64,000 nt of DNA. It comes from IMCC45349 sp047219225 (GTDB taxonomy: Bacteria > Bacteroidota > Bacteroidia > Flavobacteriales > Flavobacteriaceae). Within the stretch, counting starts at the first letter, position 1, and the number at the start of each line of letters is the position of its first letter. A model generated the notes under the pieces. The model made no database searches. It was given only the letters and a program-made list of their open reading frames with translations, and was not told the DNA's origin. Shown here in pieces: positions 43,106 to 51,551 of the stretch. The stretch is from the NCBI RefSeq assembly GCF_047219225.1, contig NZ_CP178208.1, positions 2,356,001 to 2,420,000 of the forward strand, read 5' to 3'. A program made the position numbers and the translations under genes.

Positions 43106-43885
43106 ATGAATTCCAGAGCAGATCAATTAAAAGCATTTGATAGGTTACTAACTATAATGAACGAATTACGTGAGCAATGTCCTTGGGATAAAAAGCAAAC
43201 AATGGCTTCGTTAAGACATTTAACTATTGAGGAAACTTACGAATTAGGTGATGCTATTTTAGATGATGATTTAAATGAGGTTAAAAAAGAGTTAGGAGAT
43301 TTATTACTCCATATTGTATTCTATTCTAAAATTGGAAGTGAAACAAATGATTTTGATATTGCAGATGTAGCAAATTCTATATGTGATAAACTAATTGATA
43401 GACATCCTCATATATATGCAGATGTTGAGGTTGCTAATGAAGAAGAGGTTAAACAGAATTGGGAAAAACTAAAACTAAAGGAAGGTAAAAAAAGTGTTCT
43501 TGAGGGTGTTCCAAACAGTTTGCCTGCATTAGTAAAAGCTAGTAGAATTCAAGATAAGGTAGCTGGGGTTGGATTTGATTGGGAAGCACCTAATCAAGTT
43601 TGGGAAAAGGTAGAGGAGGAGTTACAAGAATTTAAAGAAGAAGTGAAGTCTGGAAATAAAGATGCTATGGAAAGTGAGTTTGGAGATGTGCTTTTTTCTA
43701 TGGTTAATTATGCTAGATTTTTAAAGATAAATCCAGAAGATGCTTTAGAGAGAACTAATAAAAAGTTTAAAAAGCGTTTTCAATACCTTGAAGCTAAAGC
43801 AAAAGATTTAGGCAAAAACCTAAGTGATATGTCCCTTTCTGAAATGGATGTATTTTGGGAAGAAGCGAAGCGTTTACCAAAATAA
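43106..43885 (+). CDS. mazG: Nucleoside triphosphate pyrophosphohydrolase MazG
   Basis: MazG hydrolyses NTPs and dNTPs to monophosphates and pyrophosphate. The 259-residue protein has two MazG folds. The first includes CPWDKKQTMASLRHLTIEET, with metal-binding acidic residues continuing through EVKKELGDLLLHIVF. The second includes KVEEELQEFKEEV and ESEFGDVLFSMVNYARF. Length and architecture match E. coli MazG. No mazEF toxin pair is next to it. Confidence 0.95.
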   Translation: MNSRADQLKAFDRLLTIMNELREQCPWDKKQTMASLRHLTIEETYELGDAILDDDLNEVKKELGDLLLHIVFYSKIGSETNDFDIADVANSICDKLIDRHPHIYADVEVANEEEVKQNWEKLKLKEGKKSVLEGVPNSLPALVKASRIQDKVAGVGFDWEAPNQVWEKVEEELQEFKEEVKSGNKDAMESEFGDVLFSMVNYARFLKINPEDALERTNKKFKKRFQYLEAKAKDLGKNLSDMSLSEMDVFWEEAKRLPK

Positions 43886-43942
43886 GGAATTGGAAAATCT
43901 GTGATTTTTCAAATGCCCAATAGGGAAGAAGCAAAAAAACTG

Positions 43943-43969
43943 TAACTGTAAAAATCCAAACTACAGTTA
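43943..43969. repeat. Short perfect hairpin downstream of mazG
   Basis: TAACTGTA (43943-43950) pairs with TACAGTTA (43962-43969) around an 11-nt loop, with no T tract. The gap 43886-44030 otherwise shows no gene. A second small inverted repeat (GGAAAATC ... GATTTTTC) sits near 43892-43910. Confidence 0.4.
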
Positions 43970-44030
43970 TTAAACGTATATACACTAAATCTATAATAAA
44001 AGAGTTTTTATTTAGTTTAGTTAGTTAGTA

Positions 44031-44062
44031 AAAAGCCCACTTGTTAAAACAAGTGGGCTTTT
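44031..44062. terminator. Bidirectional terminator between mazG and the DUF349 gene
   Basis: AAAAGCCCACTTGTT (44031-44045) and its exact complement (44048-44062) form a long hairpin with A and T ends, suiting both convergent genes. Confidence 0.9.
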
Positions 44063-44067
44063 AATTT

Positions 44068-46041
44068 TTAGTAAAATTGTTTTACTTTTTTAAGTTTATC
44101 TTTCCAGATTTCTAAATCCTTTTTGTGTTTAGCAATGTTTTTATGAACATCTTTTACAAGAGGGTTATTTTCATCTACATTTGAGAAAAACTGAAGGTTG
44201 TTTTCAAGTTGGTTTATTTCGCTTTTTACTTCTCCAATTTTCTTTCTAATAAAATTGTGTTCATTATCAAGTAAACGTTTGTCATCTGCTAATGATTCAA
44301 GTTTATTATCATACTTTAAAAGTTCAGCTTCAGATTTGTTCATATCAAGTTTATTAAATAAACCGTCAATTAGTTTATTAAATTTACCTTCAATAAAGCG
44401 TTTGTTATAAGGAACTCTTCCTAAAGCTCTCCATTCACTAATAGCACCTTTTATTGTTTCTAAGCCAGCTTTAACATCATCAGTAATTTCAAGAGTTTTA
44501 ACTTTTTCTAGTAATGCAGTTTTTTGTTCTAAAGCTTCAGTTTCTTCTTTATTTGCTGCATTTTTACTTTCGTGTAATTTGTCAAAATAGGCATTACAAG
44601 CTGTTTTAAATTGCTTCCATATTTTGTCACTATCCTTTCTTGGTACATGGCCAATTTTTTTCCAATCACTTTGGATTTTTTTCATCAATGGCGTTGTTAC
44701 CTCAAAGTCATCATTGTCTTTATTTTCTTCAGCAATTTTAATAAGCTCTAACTTCTTTTGAAGGTTTTCGTATTGATCCTTTTTTAAACTTTTATAGAAT
44801 GCATTTTTATTTCTATTAAAAGTTCTAACTGATTCTTTAAACCTTGCCCAAGTAGCTTCGTTTACTTTAATTGGAACTTTTCCAGCGTTAAAGAACGCCT
44901 CTCTTAAAGCTTCAATTTCTTTAATTTTTTTCTGCCAAAGCGAATGGTTGTTAAACTGCTCTGAAGCTATTTCATCAATCTTAGCTATGATTTCATTTTT
45001 CTTAACTAAGTTGTCTTCATAAACTTTATCTAAATCGGCAAAATAAGCTTGTCGTTTATCGTGAATGGCTTTGGTAGCTGCACTAAACTTTTCCCAAATC
45101 TCATCTCTAAACTCTTTAGCAACTGGACCTAATTCTTCTTTCCAAATCTTGTGTAAAGCTTGTAATTCTCTAAAGGCTCTGTTACTATTATCGTCTTTAG
45201 CTAAATCTTCAGCACGAGCAACAATTTTTTGTTTTTGCTCTAAATTATGCTTGAAATCTAAGTCTCTTAAATCTCTGTTTAAGTGTAAAAAGTCATAGAA
45301 AATTTCAACATGATGGTGGTAGTTATTCCAAACATTATTGTATCTATCACGAGGTATTGGACCAGCATTTTTCCAACGTTCTTGAAGTGCCTTAAAGTGT
45401 TTATATGTAGTATTTATATTTTCTTCTACATTAATTAAACCTTTAATCTCTTCAATTATTTCTAGTCTGTTGTCTAAGTTATCTTTTAAACTTCTTTCTA
45501 GATTTTTATAATAAGCTTGTTTTTGATCTCTATATTTCTTGTAAATATCGTTAAAGCGAGTCTTTAAAGGACTAGAAAACCTAAAGTCAATACTATTTCC
45601 ACCTCCAGCTAAAAATGCTTCTTTTTTCTCTTCAACAAGAGCGCTAAATTTAGAACTGAATTCCGATTTAATAGTATCTACATGTGATTTTATAGTTTGA
45701 ACTTTTTCATTGTTTACTAATGCTTCAAGTTCATCAACAAGGTTGTCCATTGACATGACATGGTAATCTTTTTCTTCAATCTCATGTCTTTTTGCATTGT
45801 TTTCATCTTCAGCATCTTCAGCATTTTCTGCTTCAATTTCTTCAACAGCATCGTTTTTACTTTCGACTGCTGGAGCTTCTTCAATACTATTGTTGCTTTC
45901 TTCTTGTGGTTGAGTTTCAGTTGTAGCAACCTCTTCTGTTTCTTGAGTTGCTTCTACATTTTGAGTATTAGCTTCTGTAGTTTGAGGTGTCTCATTTTTT
46001 ACTGTTCCATCTGCTTCTTGCAGGTTATCTTTCTCAGACAT
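44068..46041 (-). CDS. DUF349 repeat protein
   Basis: I start at ATG 46041 (MSEKDNLQEADG); a TTG nine bases upstream is less likely. The 657-residue protein has a low-complexity acidic N-terminus rich in Glu, Thr, Gln and Asn (residues 1-90). Repeated DUF349 units of about 70 residues follow, marked by W-x-x-x-G-x-V/I-P motifs such as RWKNAGPIPRDRYNNVW, DWKKIGHVPRKDSDKIW and EWRALGRVPYNKRFI. A coiled coil (EHNFIRKKIGEVKSEINQLE) lies near the end. There is no signal peptide. The function of DUF349 proteins is poorly known. It lies downstream of aroE with a gap. Confidence 0.88.
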   Translation of the reverse strand: MSEKDNLQEADGTVKNETPQTTEANTQNVEATQETEEVATTETQPQEESNNSIEEAPAVESKNDAVEEIEAENAEDAEDENNAKRHEIEEKDYHVMSMDNLVDELEALVNNEKVQTIKSHVDTIKSEFSSKFSALVEEKKEAFLAGGGNSIDFRFSSPLKTRFNDIYKKYRDQKQAYYKNLERSLKDNLDNRLEIIEEIKGLINVEENINTTYKHFKALQERWKNAGPIPRDRYNNVWNNYHHHVEIFYDFLHLNRDLRDLDFKHNLEQKQKIVARAEDLAKDDNSNRAFRELQALHKIWKEELGPVAKEFRDEIWEKFSAATKAIHDKRQAYFADLDKVYEDNLVKKNEIIAKIDEIASEQFNNHSLWQKKIKEIEALREAFFNAGKVPIKVNEATWARFKESVRTFNRNKNAFYKSLKKDQYENLQKKLELIKIAEENKDNDDFEVTTPLMKKIQSDWKKIGHVPRKDSDKIWKQFKTACNAYFDKLHESKNAANKEETEALEQKTALLEKVKTLEITDDVKAGLETIKGAISEWRALGRVPYNKRFIEGKFNKLIDGLFNKLDMNKSEAELLKYDNKLESLADDKRLLDNEHNFIRKKIGEVKSEINQLENNLQFFSNVDENNPLVKDVHKNIAKHKKDLEIWKDKLKKVKQFY

Positions 46042-46138
46042 ATCTTTCAATGTTTAGGTTCGCTTTTTGCTTTAATGCTTAAAGATAAGACTAACCAAGA
46101 GATTTACAAAGTATAAGGCTTATTTATAAGTGTTATAA

Positions 46139-46873
46139 TTACTTATTCCATATGCGCCATGATTTTTCGGCTTGTAACTCTAACATTTTTAATCCATTAC
46201 AAGTTTGAGCACCAAATTGTTTACCGAAACTTAAAAATTTTGTTTCAGAAGGGTTGTAAATTAAGTCGTATAATAGGTGATCTGATGTAATAGCGTTATA
46301 TGGTATTTTTGGATAATCGTTAACATTAGGAAAGGTTCCTAATGGTGTAGAGTTTATTATTATTTGATACTCTTTAAGTGTGTTTTGTGATAATGAGTTA
46401 TAGTTGTAATTAGACTTTTTTGAAATATTTCTAGAGACATAGTCGTATTCAATTTCTAAGCTATCTAGTGCAAAAGCTATTGCTTTTGAAGCTCCACCTG
46501 TACCAAGAATTAAGGCTTTTTTATGATGCGATTTTAAATAAGGTTTTATGGATTTTTTAAAACCATAATAATCTGTATTATGACCTACTAGTTTTCCTTT
46601 TTTGTTTATTCTTATTGTGTTTACAGCACCAATTAGTTTTGCCTTTTTATTTAGTTTATCTAAATGAGGAATAATGGTTTCTTTGTAAGGAATAGTAACA
46701 TTAAATCCATTAATATTGCTATTTTCTTTAAGTATATTTTGAAATTCATCAATGGATGCAATATCAAAGTTTACATATTCATGAGGTAAATTTTCTTTTG
46801 CGAATTTCTCTTTAAAATAGGCTCTAGAGAATGAGTAAGCTATGTTTTTTCCTATCAGGCCAAATTTAGACAT
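46139..46873 (-). CDS. aroE: Shikimate dehydrogenase
   Basis: AroE reduces 3-dehydroshikimate with NADPH in the aromatic amino-acid pathway. I start at MSKFGLIGKN (46873), overlapping the end of the DUF368 gene by 8 bases; an upstream start at 46897 adds eight non-family residues. Substrate-site residues are present: YSFSR (Ser pair), K64 in NVTIPYKE, NTDYYGF (Asp) and the late QAEKSW (Gln). The nucleotide loop is LGTGGASKAI. The 244-residue length is slightly short but normal for Bacteroidota. It ends the TPR-DUF368-DUF368 unit. Confidence 0.95.
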   Translation of the reverse strand: MSKFGLIGKNIAYSFSRAYFKEKFAKENLPHEYVNFDIASIDEFQNILKENSNINGFNVTIPYKETIIPHLDKLNKKAKLIGAVNTIRINKKGKLVGHNTDYYGFKKSIKPYLKSHHKKALILGTGGASKAIAFALDSLEIEYDYVSRNISKKSNYNYNSLSQNTLKEYQIIINSTPLGTFPNVNDYPKIPYNAITSDHLLYDLIYNPSETKFLSFGKQFGAQTCNGLKMLELQAEKSWRIWNK

Positions 46874-47885
46874 CAATTTTTCGTGTTTTTTGTCCATACC
46901 ATTCTAATGCAAGAACAATTAAAATACCTAGAATAACATAGGCTATTGCTATAATAGTTTCTTGATTTACTTCTGGTAAAAAGCGTTTGTAATTTTCAAT
47001 AATTTGTTCGCCTCTTGAGTCGATTAATATATTGCCTTCTTCATCTAGTTTATAAATAGTTTTTTTCCAAGGCCATACTACACCTAAAGAACCTATAATG
47101 AAACCCATTAAAACAGATAAAGTAATATTTTTAAAATGTTTTAAAACGTAGTTTAATAAGTGAGAAAGAGTAACTAAACCTGCTACAGAACCTAAAGTAA
47201 ATACGCTTAAAACCTTTAACATTCTAATTCTTTCTGGATTAGAGGTGAAACTAAAATCTCCAGAAAATATATCTACAATTGTATCATATAAAGCATTAAC
47301 CGAATCAACTAAGAGCAATACATAATTTCCTAAGAGAATTAAAATAAATGATCCAGAAAATCCAGGAAGCGTCATTCCTGAAACACTAATCATACCACAT
47401 AAAAACACAAACCAAAGATTATCATTTTCTTTAGCAGGATCTAAAAAGCTAATTCCTAGCCCAACGATAATACCTATTACTAGTGAGGTAATAGTTCTTG
47501 AATTCCATTCTTTAAAATCTTTATTAATATAGTAAATGGAGCCTATTATCATACCAAAAAACACACTCCAAACATATAGTTGATAATGCTCAATAAGGTA
47601 GTCCAATATTTTTGAAACACTAAAATAGCTAACTATCATACCTAGAAAAAGTAAAGCTAAAAAGCGACCATTTATGTAACGATAAAAGCTATTAAATCTA
47701 CCATTAAACAATAACTTAAACGCTTTACCATTTACTTTTTGAAGAGAATAAATAAACTCTTCGTAAAAACCAGCAACAAAAGCTACAACACCTCCAGAAA
47801 CACCAGGAACTTTATTAGCAGCTCCCATACCTAGTCCTTTAATGACCAAGAAGATTCTATCTTTAAGTGTTCTGGTACTTTGCAT
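46866..47885 (-). CDS. DUF368 membrane protein, second copy (PopT-like polyprenyl-phosphate transporter family)
   Basis: The 339-residue multi-pass membrane protein carries the family signature GLGMGAANKVPGVSGGVVAF near residues 14-33 and an inverted second copy (GMTLPGFSGSFILILLGNYV) near 174-193. DUF368 proteins were recently shown in other bacteria to be undecaprenyl-phosphate flippases (PopT). In this copy the usual Asp-Val of AADVVPGVSGG is Asn-Lys, so it has diverged from its neighbour. It starts 6 bases after the first copy's stop and overlaps aroE. Function as a C55-P recycler is inferred from the family. Confidence 0.88.
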   Translation of the reverse strand: MQSTRTLKDRIFLVIKGLGMGAANKVPGVSGGVVAFVAGFYEEFIYSLQKVNGKAFKLLFNGRFNSFYRYINGRFLALLFLGMIVSYFSVSKILDYLIEHYQLYVWSVFFGMIIGSIYYINKDFKEWNSRTITSLVIGIIVGLGISFLDPAKENDNLWFVFLCGMISVSGMTLPGFSGSFILILLGNYVLLLVDSVNALYDTIVDIFSGDFSFTSNPERIRMLKVLSVFTLGSVAGLVTLSHLLNYVLKHFKNITLSVLMGFIIGSLGVVWPWKKTIYKLDEEGNILIDSRGEQIIENYKRFLPEVNQETIIAIAYVILGILIVLALEWYGQKTRKIDV

Positions 47886-47891
47886 TTTGGT

Positions 47892-48815
47892 TTAGTCGTT
47901 TGTTTTTGGTCCAAATTTTTCTAGAAGTACAATTGTTAAAAAGCCAATTATCATAAGTATTATAGCTAATACTAATAGGTTATCTCCATTATATGTGAAA
48001 GGAGAAATGCTATCTTCCTGAAAAGGAACTTCTATACCTTTTGAGTTTAAACGAGTAGAGATTACTTCTTTCCAAGGCCAAATTTTGTTTAATGAACCTA
48101 ATATGAAACCAGTTAAGATGGCTAATGTTAAGTTATGGTATTTAGTAAATAACCATTTTAATAATTTTGAAAATGTAAGCAATCCAACAATGGCACCAGC
48201 ACCTACAATTAAAATAGTTTTAAAGTCTCTGTTATTTAAAGCTTCTAGAACTGGACCATAAGCGCCTAATAAAACCAAAATAAATGCTCCAGAAATGCCT
48301 GGAAGTATCATGGCGCAAATAGCCAAAGCACCAGCAAGAAATAAAAACCAGCCAGAGTTATTAGTGTCTAATGTTGGAATAGTAGTAATATAGTAAGCTA
48401 CAAAAGCTCCAATAATTAAACTAATAATTGTAGCAATGCCCCATTTTTTTATTTGTTTACCTACAAACAAAATACTGGCAAGAACAAGACCGAAAAAGAA
48501 AGACCATAGGAGTATAGGTTGGTTTTCTAATAACCATTCTAAAGCTTTTGCTAATGATAATACACTAATACCAATACCAATAAATAGAGCAAGTAAAAAG
48601 TTACCGTTTAATTGAGTCCAAGCTTTAGAAAACCCTTCTTTTTTTAAAGTGGCTAAAAGCGATAAATTGATATTATTAAGTGAAGTAATAAGCTCTTCAT
48701 AAATACCAGAAATAAAAGCTATGGTACCTCCAGAAACACCTGGGACAACATCAGCAGCTCCCATTGCTAATCCTTTACATGTGATTATAAAATAATCAAG
48801 AAAACGTCTTTGCAT
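47892..48815 (-). CDS. DUF368 membrane protein, first copy (PopT-like polyprenyl-phosphate transporter family)
   Basis: This 307-residue paralogue of the next gene has the canonical signature GLAMGAADVVPGVSGGTIAF near residues 15-34 and ICAMILPGISGAFILVLLGAYG later. About eight to ten hydrophobic segments are visible. It should be the conventional PopT-type undecaprenyl-phosphate transporter, returning the lipid carrier used for peptidoglycan and surface glycans. It is 40 bases downstream of the TPR gene and 6 bases upstream of the second copy, so they form one operon. Confidence 0.9.
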   Translation of the reverse strand: MQRRFLDYFIITCKGLAMGAADVVPGVSGGTIAFISGIYEELITSLNNINLSLLATLKKEGFSKAWTQLNGNFLLALFIGIGISVLSLAKALEWLLENQPILLWSFFFGLVLASILFVGKQIKKWGIATIISLIIGAFVAYYITTIPTLDTNNSGWFLFLAGALAICAMILPGISGAFILVLLGAYGPVLEALNNRDFKTILIVGAGAIVGLLTFSKLLKWLFTKYHNLTLAILTGFILGSLNKIWPWKEVISTRLNSKGIEVPFQEDSISPFTYNGDNLLVLAIILMIIGFLTIVLLEKFGPKTND

Positions 48816-48855
48816 TAAAAATTAAAATTAATTGTAGACGTAAAGGTATGGATTT

Positions 48856-50265
48856 TTACTTGGAAGCGTTTTTGAATTTTGTTATTAATTCTTGAACTGA
48901 TTTTCGATTAAATATTGAAGGGAAGAGTTCCTCAATAATAAAATTATACTCTACATTAATATGTAAGGCGTTATTAAGATTTATATAAGCTTCTTCAGGG
49001 ATGTTTAACAAAAAGTTTAAACCAGCTAACCTATATTCAACCTCTTCATTATCAGGGTAAAATTCGGCAGTTTGTACAAAGTTTAATTTTGCGGCTTCAA
49101 TTTCGCCTAACTTAATCAATATATCACCTCTAGATATCCAGGTGTTTAATTCGTAATTACCTAGTTCTAAGGTACGTTTGTAACCTCTTTCTGCCTCTTC
49201 CAAGAAATTTAAACGCTCATTAATTTGTGCATACAATTTCCAGTAAGTTACATTTTCAGCATCAATGTTTATCGCTTTATTAATGTAGTAAAGTGCTTTT
49301 GAGTAGTTTTTATTTTTGTTATAAAAATTCGTGATTGCTATCCATCCTTTATCTAATAAAGGATCTTCTTCAACTGTTTTATAGAAGTGTTGTACTGCTA
49401 AATCATCTTGTCCAAGCTTTTCGTAACAATGTCCAATTCTTAATAATGCAAAAGAAGTTGGGTCATCAAGAGCTAATGTGATTTTATAGTTTTCAATAGC
49501 TTCGTGATATTCTTCAAGTTTTTCTAAAACTTTCCCTTTTTCTAAATATGCACCAATAAAAACATCATCAGAAATTATAGCGAAATCAAACGCTGCAAGT
49601 GCTTTTTTATAAGCTTTTTGAGTTATATATTGTTTTCCTATTTGATGCCATGCTACTTCACAATAAGGGTTTTTATCAAGGTAAACAGTAAGATAATCAA
49701 TAGCTTCTTGGTTTTGCTCTAAAAAGTCGAAACAATAAATGATATTATATAGTGCAGAATAGTCTTCTAAGTCAATTTCTAAACACTTTTTAAAATTAGA
49801 TTTTGCATCTTCAAATTTATCGAGGAATAAATACTCCATTCCTATTAAAGAGTAAATATCTGAAGTCTCATTAGCTATTTCAAGTGCTTGTTTAAAAACT
49901 CTTATAGCATCTTCGTGTTGGTCTTTTTTAGAGTATATGTTAGCCTTTTGTATGTATATTTCCTCATTTGTAGGTTCTATTTCATACAAGGCGTTTAAGA
50001 GAACATCTGCTTCGTTTAGTTTGTTTTCGAAAATGAAAACTTCAACTTGAAATAATTTTAAATTAGTAGATGCAGGATGTTGATCTAAGCCTAACTTAAT
50101 AGCTTTTTTTGCTAAAGCAATTTTACCTACTTCAAGATAGTGATGAATTATATTTTCAAATTCATTAGAGTCAAAAAACAAAATGTTATTTGTTTTTAAC
50201 ATTGACTCAAACTTCGTGAGGGATAAATTTTGGTTGTCGTCAAATTGACTAAACTCCATAGGCAT
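48856..50265 (-). CDS. Tetratricopeptide repeat protein
   Basis: The 469-residue protein without signal peptide consists of about a dozen TPR-like helical pairs, for example EEIYIQKANIYSKKDQHEDA, CEVAWHQIGKQYITQKAYKK and AFALLR-type repeats with L-x-K-x-G-x-x-x-E-K-L. It begins MPMEFSQFDDN; an ATG two codons later is an alternative. TPR proteins act as scaffolds, and no enzymatic domain is attached. It heads the operon with the two DUF368 genes and aroE. Confidence 0.9.
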   Translation of the reverse strand: MPMEFSQFDDNQNLSLTKFESMLKTNNILFFDSNEFENIIHHYLEVGKIALAKKAIKLGLDQHPASTNLKLFQVEVFIFENKLNEADVLLNALYEIEPTNEEIYIQKANIYSKKDQHEDAIRVFKQALEIANETSDIYSLIGMEYLFLDKFEDAKSNFKKCLEIDLEDYSALYNIIYCFDFLEQNQEAIDYLTVYLDKNPYCEVAWHQIGKQYITQKAYKKALAAFDFAIISDDVFIGAYLEKGKVLEKLEEYHEAIENYKITLALDDPTSFALLRIGHCYEKLGQDDLAVQHFYKTVEEDPLLDKGWIAITNFYNKNKNYSKALYYINKAINIDAENVTYWKLYAQINERLNFLEEAERGYKRTLELGNYELNTWISRGDILIKLGEIEAAKLNFVQTAEFYPDNEEVEYRLAGLNFLLNIPEEAYINLNNALHINVEYNFIIEELFPSIFNRKSVQELITKFKNASK

Positions 50266-50369
50266 TTTTAAAAGTTCACAGTAATAAATTTAGTATTCTA
50301 TCTTTTTTAAAGATTAGGAAACCTACAATGTTTTCAACAAATTAATTAACAGTTTTAGGTTTGGAGATT

Positions 50370-51551
50370 TTAAATGGAAATGCTATTTAGTACATTTTTT
50401 ATAATAGCACAGCCTTTTATAAGTTCTTCATTATTAATGGTTAAAGGCGGTGTAATGCGGATAGCACGAGGTTCAAATAAAAGCCAAAAAAGTATTAAAC
50501 CTTGGTCTTGACACTTTAAAACAACTTCATTTGTAATTTCTGGTGAGGGTAAAATAGCCGCTAACATAAGTCCTTTTCCTCTTATTTCTTGAATCAAAGG
50601 ATGTTGTAAATGTTCTTTTATTAACTTTTCTTTTTCAAGAGTTTCTGACATTAAATTACTCGAAACTACTTCTTTTAAGGTAGCTAAAGCTGCCGAAGCG
50701 ATTACTGGATTACCTCCAAATGTAGTAATGTGTCCTAGTTTTGGATTGTCTGACAGACAATCCATAAGTTCTTGAGATGCAGTAAAAGCTCCAATAGGCA
50801 AACCACCTCCTAAGCCTTTTCCGGTCACTAATATATCTGGAATACAATTATAATTTTCGAAACCAAAAAGTTTTCCTGTGCGACCAATTCCTGGTTGAAT
50901 TTCGTCTAAAATGAAAAGAGCACCTACTTCTTCACAGCGTTGTTGTACTTTTAAAAGGTAGTTGTTTTGTGGTTCTATAAAACCTGCTCCTCCTTGAATG
51001 GTTTCTAAAATAACTGCTGCAGTTTTTGTAGTTATCTTTTTGAGCTGAGTTTCATTATTAAAGTCAATAAATCTAACGTCAGGAATTAATGGTCTGAAAG
51101 GTTGTTTACGCTCTTCAAATCCCATAATACTTAAGGATCCCATGGTATTACCATGATAAGCTTTGTTTGCTGCAATAATTTCTGAGCGTCCAGTATAGCG
51201 ACGAGCTAATTTTAACGCGCCTTCAATAGCTTCGGTTCCTGAATTAGTTAAATACGTTTTTTCTAACTTTTTTGGTAGTTGAGATGCTAGTAGTTTAGTG
51301 AGTTCTACAGCTGGTTTTTGAATGTATTCACCATAAACCATGACGTGTAAATACTTGTCTAACTGTAATTTTATAGCTTCAACAACTTTAGGGTGTTTAT
51401 GTCCCAAACTACAAGCAGAAACACCTGCAACAAAATCTAAATATGCTTTGTTATTGGTGTCATAGATGTAACTTCCATCAGCATGTGAAATTTCCATTGC
51501 TAATGGATGAGGTGTAGTTTGAGCTTGATATGTAAAAAAGTCTTTTTTAAT
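50370..51551 (-). CDS. Class III PLP aminotransferase (acetylornithine/aspartate aminotransferase family), probable ATT start
   Basis: Family members begin about 18 residues before the first ATG (51497). The in-frame codons upstream encode KKDFFTYQAQTTPHPLA, which looks like the conserved N-terminus, yet contain no ATG, GTG or TTG. The first codon of that stretch is ATT at 51551, overlapping the TAA of the OstA gene (ATTAA). I therefore extend to an ATT start; the 375-residue form from 51497 is the fallback. Motifs are FVAGVSACSLGHKHPKV, TNSGTEAIEGALKLAR, FILDEIQPGIGRTG and the Schiff-base lysine in VTGKGLGGGLPIG. The substrate is unclear; arginine, lysine or aminobutyrate metabolism are possible. 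Confidence 0.85.
   Translation of the reverse strand: MKKDFFTYQAQTTPHPLAMEISHADGSYIYDTNNKAYLDFVAGVSACSLGHKHPKVVEAIKLQLDKYLHVMVYGEYIQKPAVELTKLLASQLPKKLEKTYLTNSGTEAIEGALKLARRYTGRSEIIAANKAYHGNTMGSLSIMGFEERKQPFRPLIPDVRFIDFNNETQLKKITTKTAAVILETIQGGAGFIEPQNNYLLKVQQRCEEVGALFILDEIQPGIGRTGKLFGFENYNCIPDILVTGKGLGGGLPIGAFTASQELMDCLSDNPKLGHITTFGGNPVIASAALATLKEVVSSNLMSETLEKEKLIKEHLQHPLIQEIRGKGLMLAAILPSPEITNEVVLKCQDQGLILFWLLFEPRAIRITPPLTINNEELIKGCAIIKNVLNSISI

Noticed and set aside
43106..43885. mazEF-type toxin locus near mazG
   Set aside because: Both neighbours (an ATP-grasp protein and a DUF349 protein) are unrelated to MazE or MazF.
45760..46116. 118-codon plus-strand frame rich in Phe, Cys and Ser opposite the DUF349 gene
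   Set aside because: It looks like a membrane protein only because it mirrors the Glu/Lys-rich low-complexity N-terminus of the real gene.
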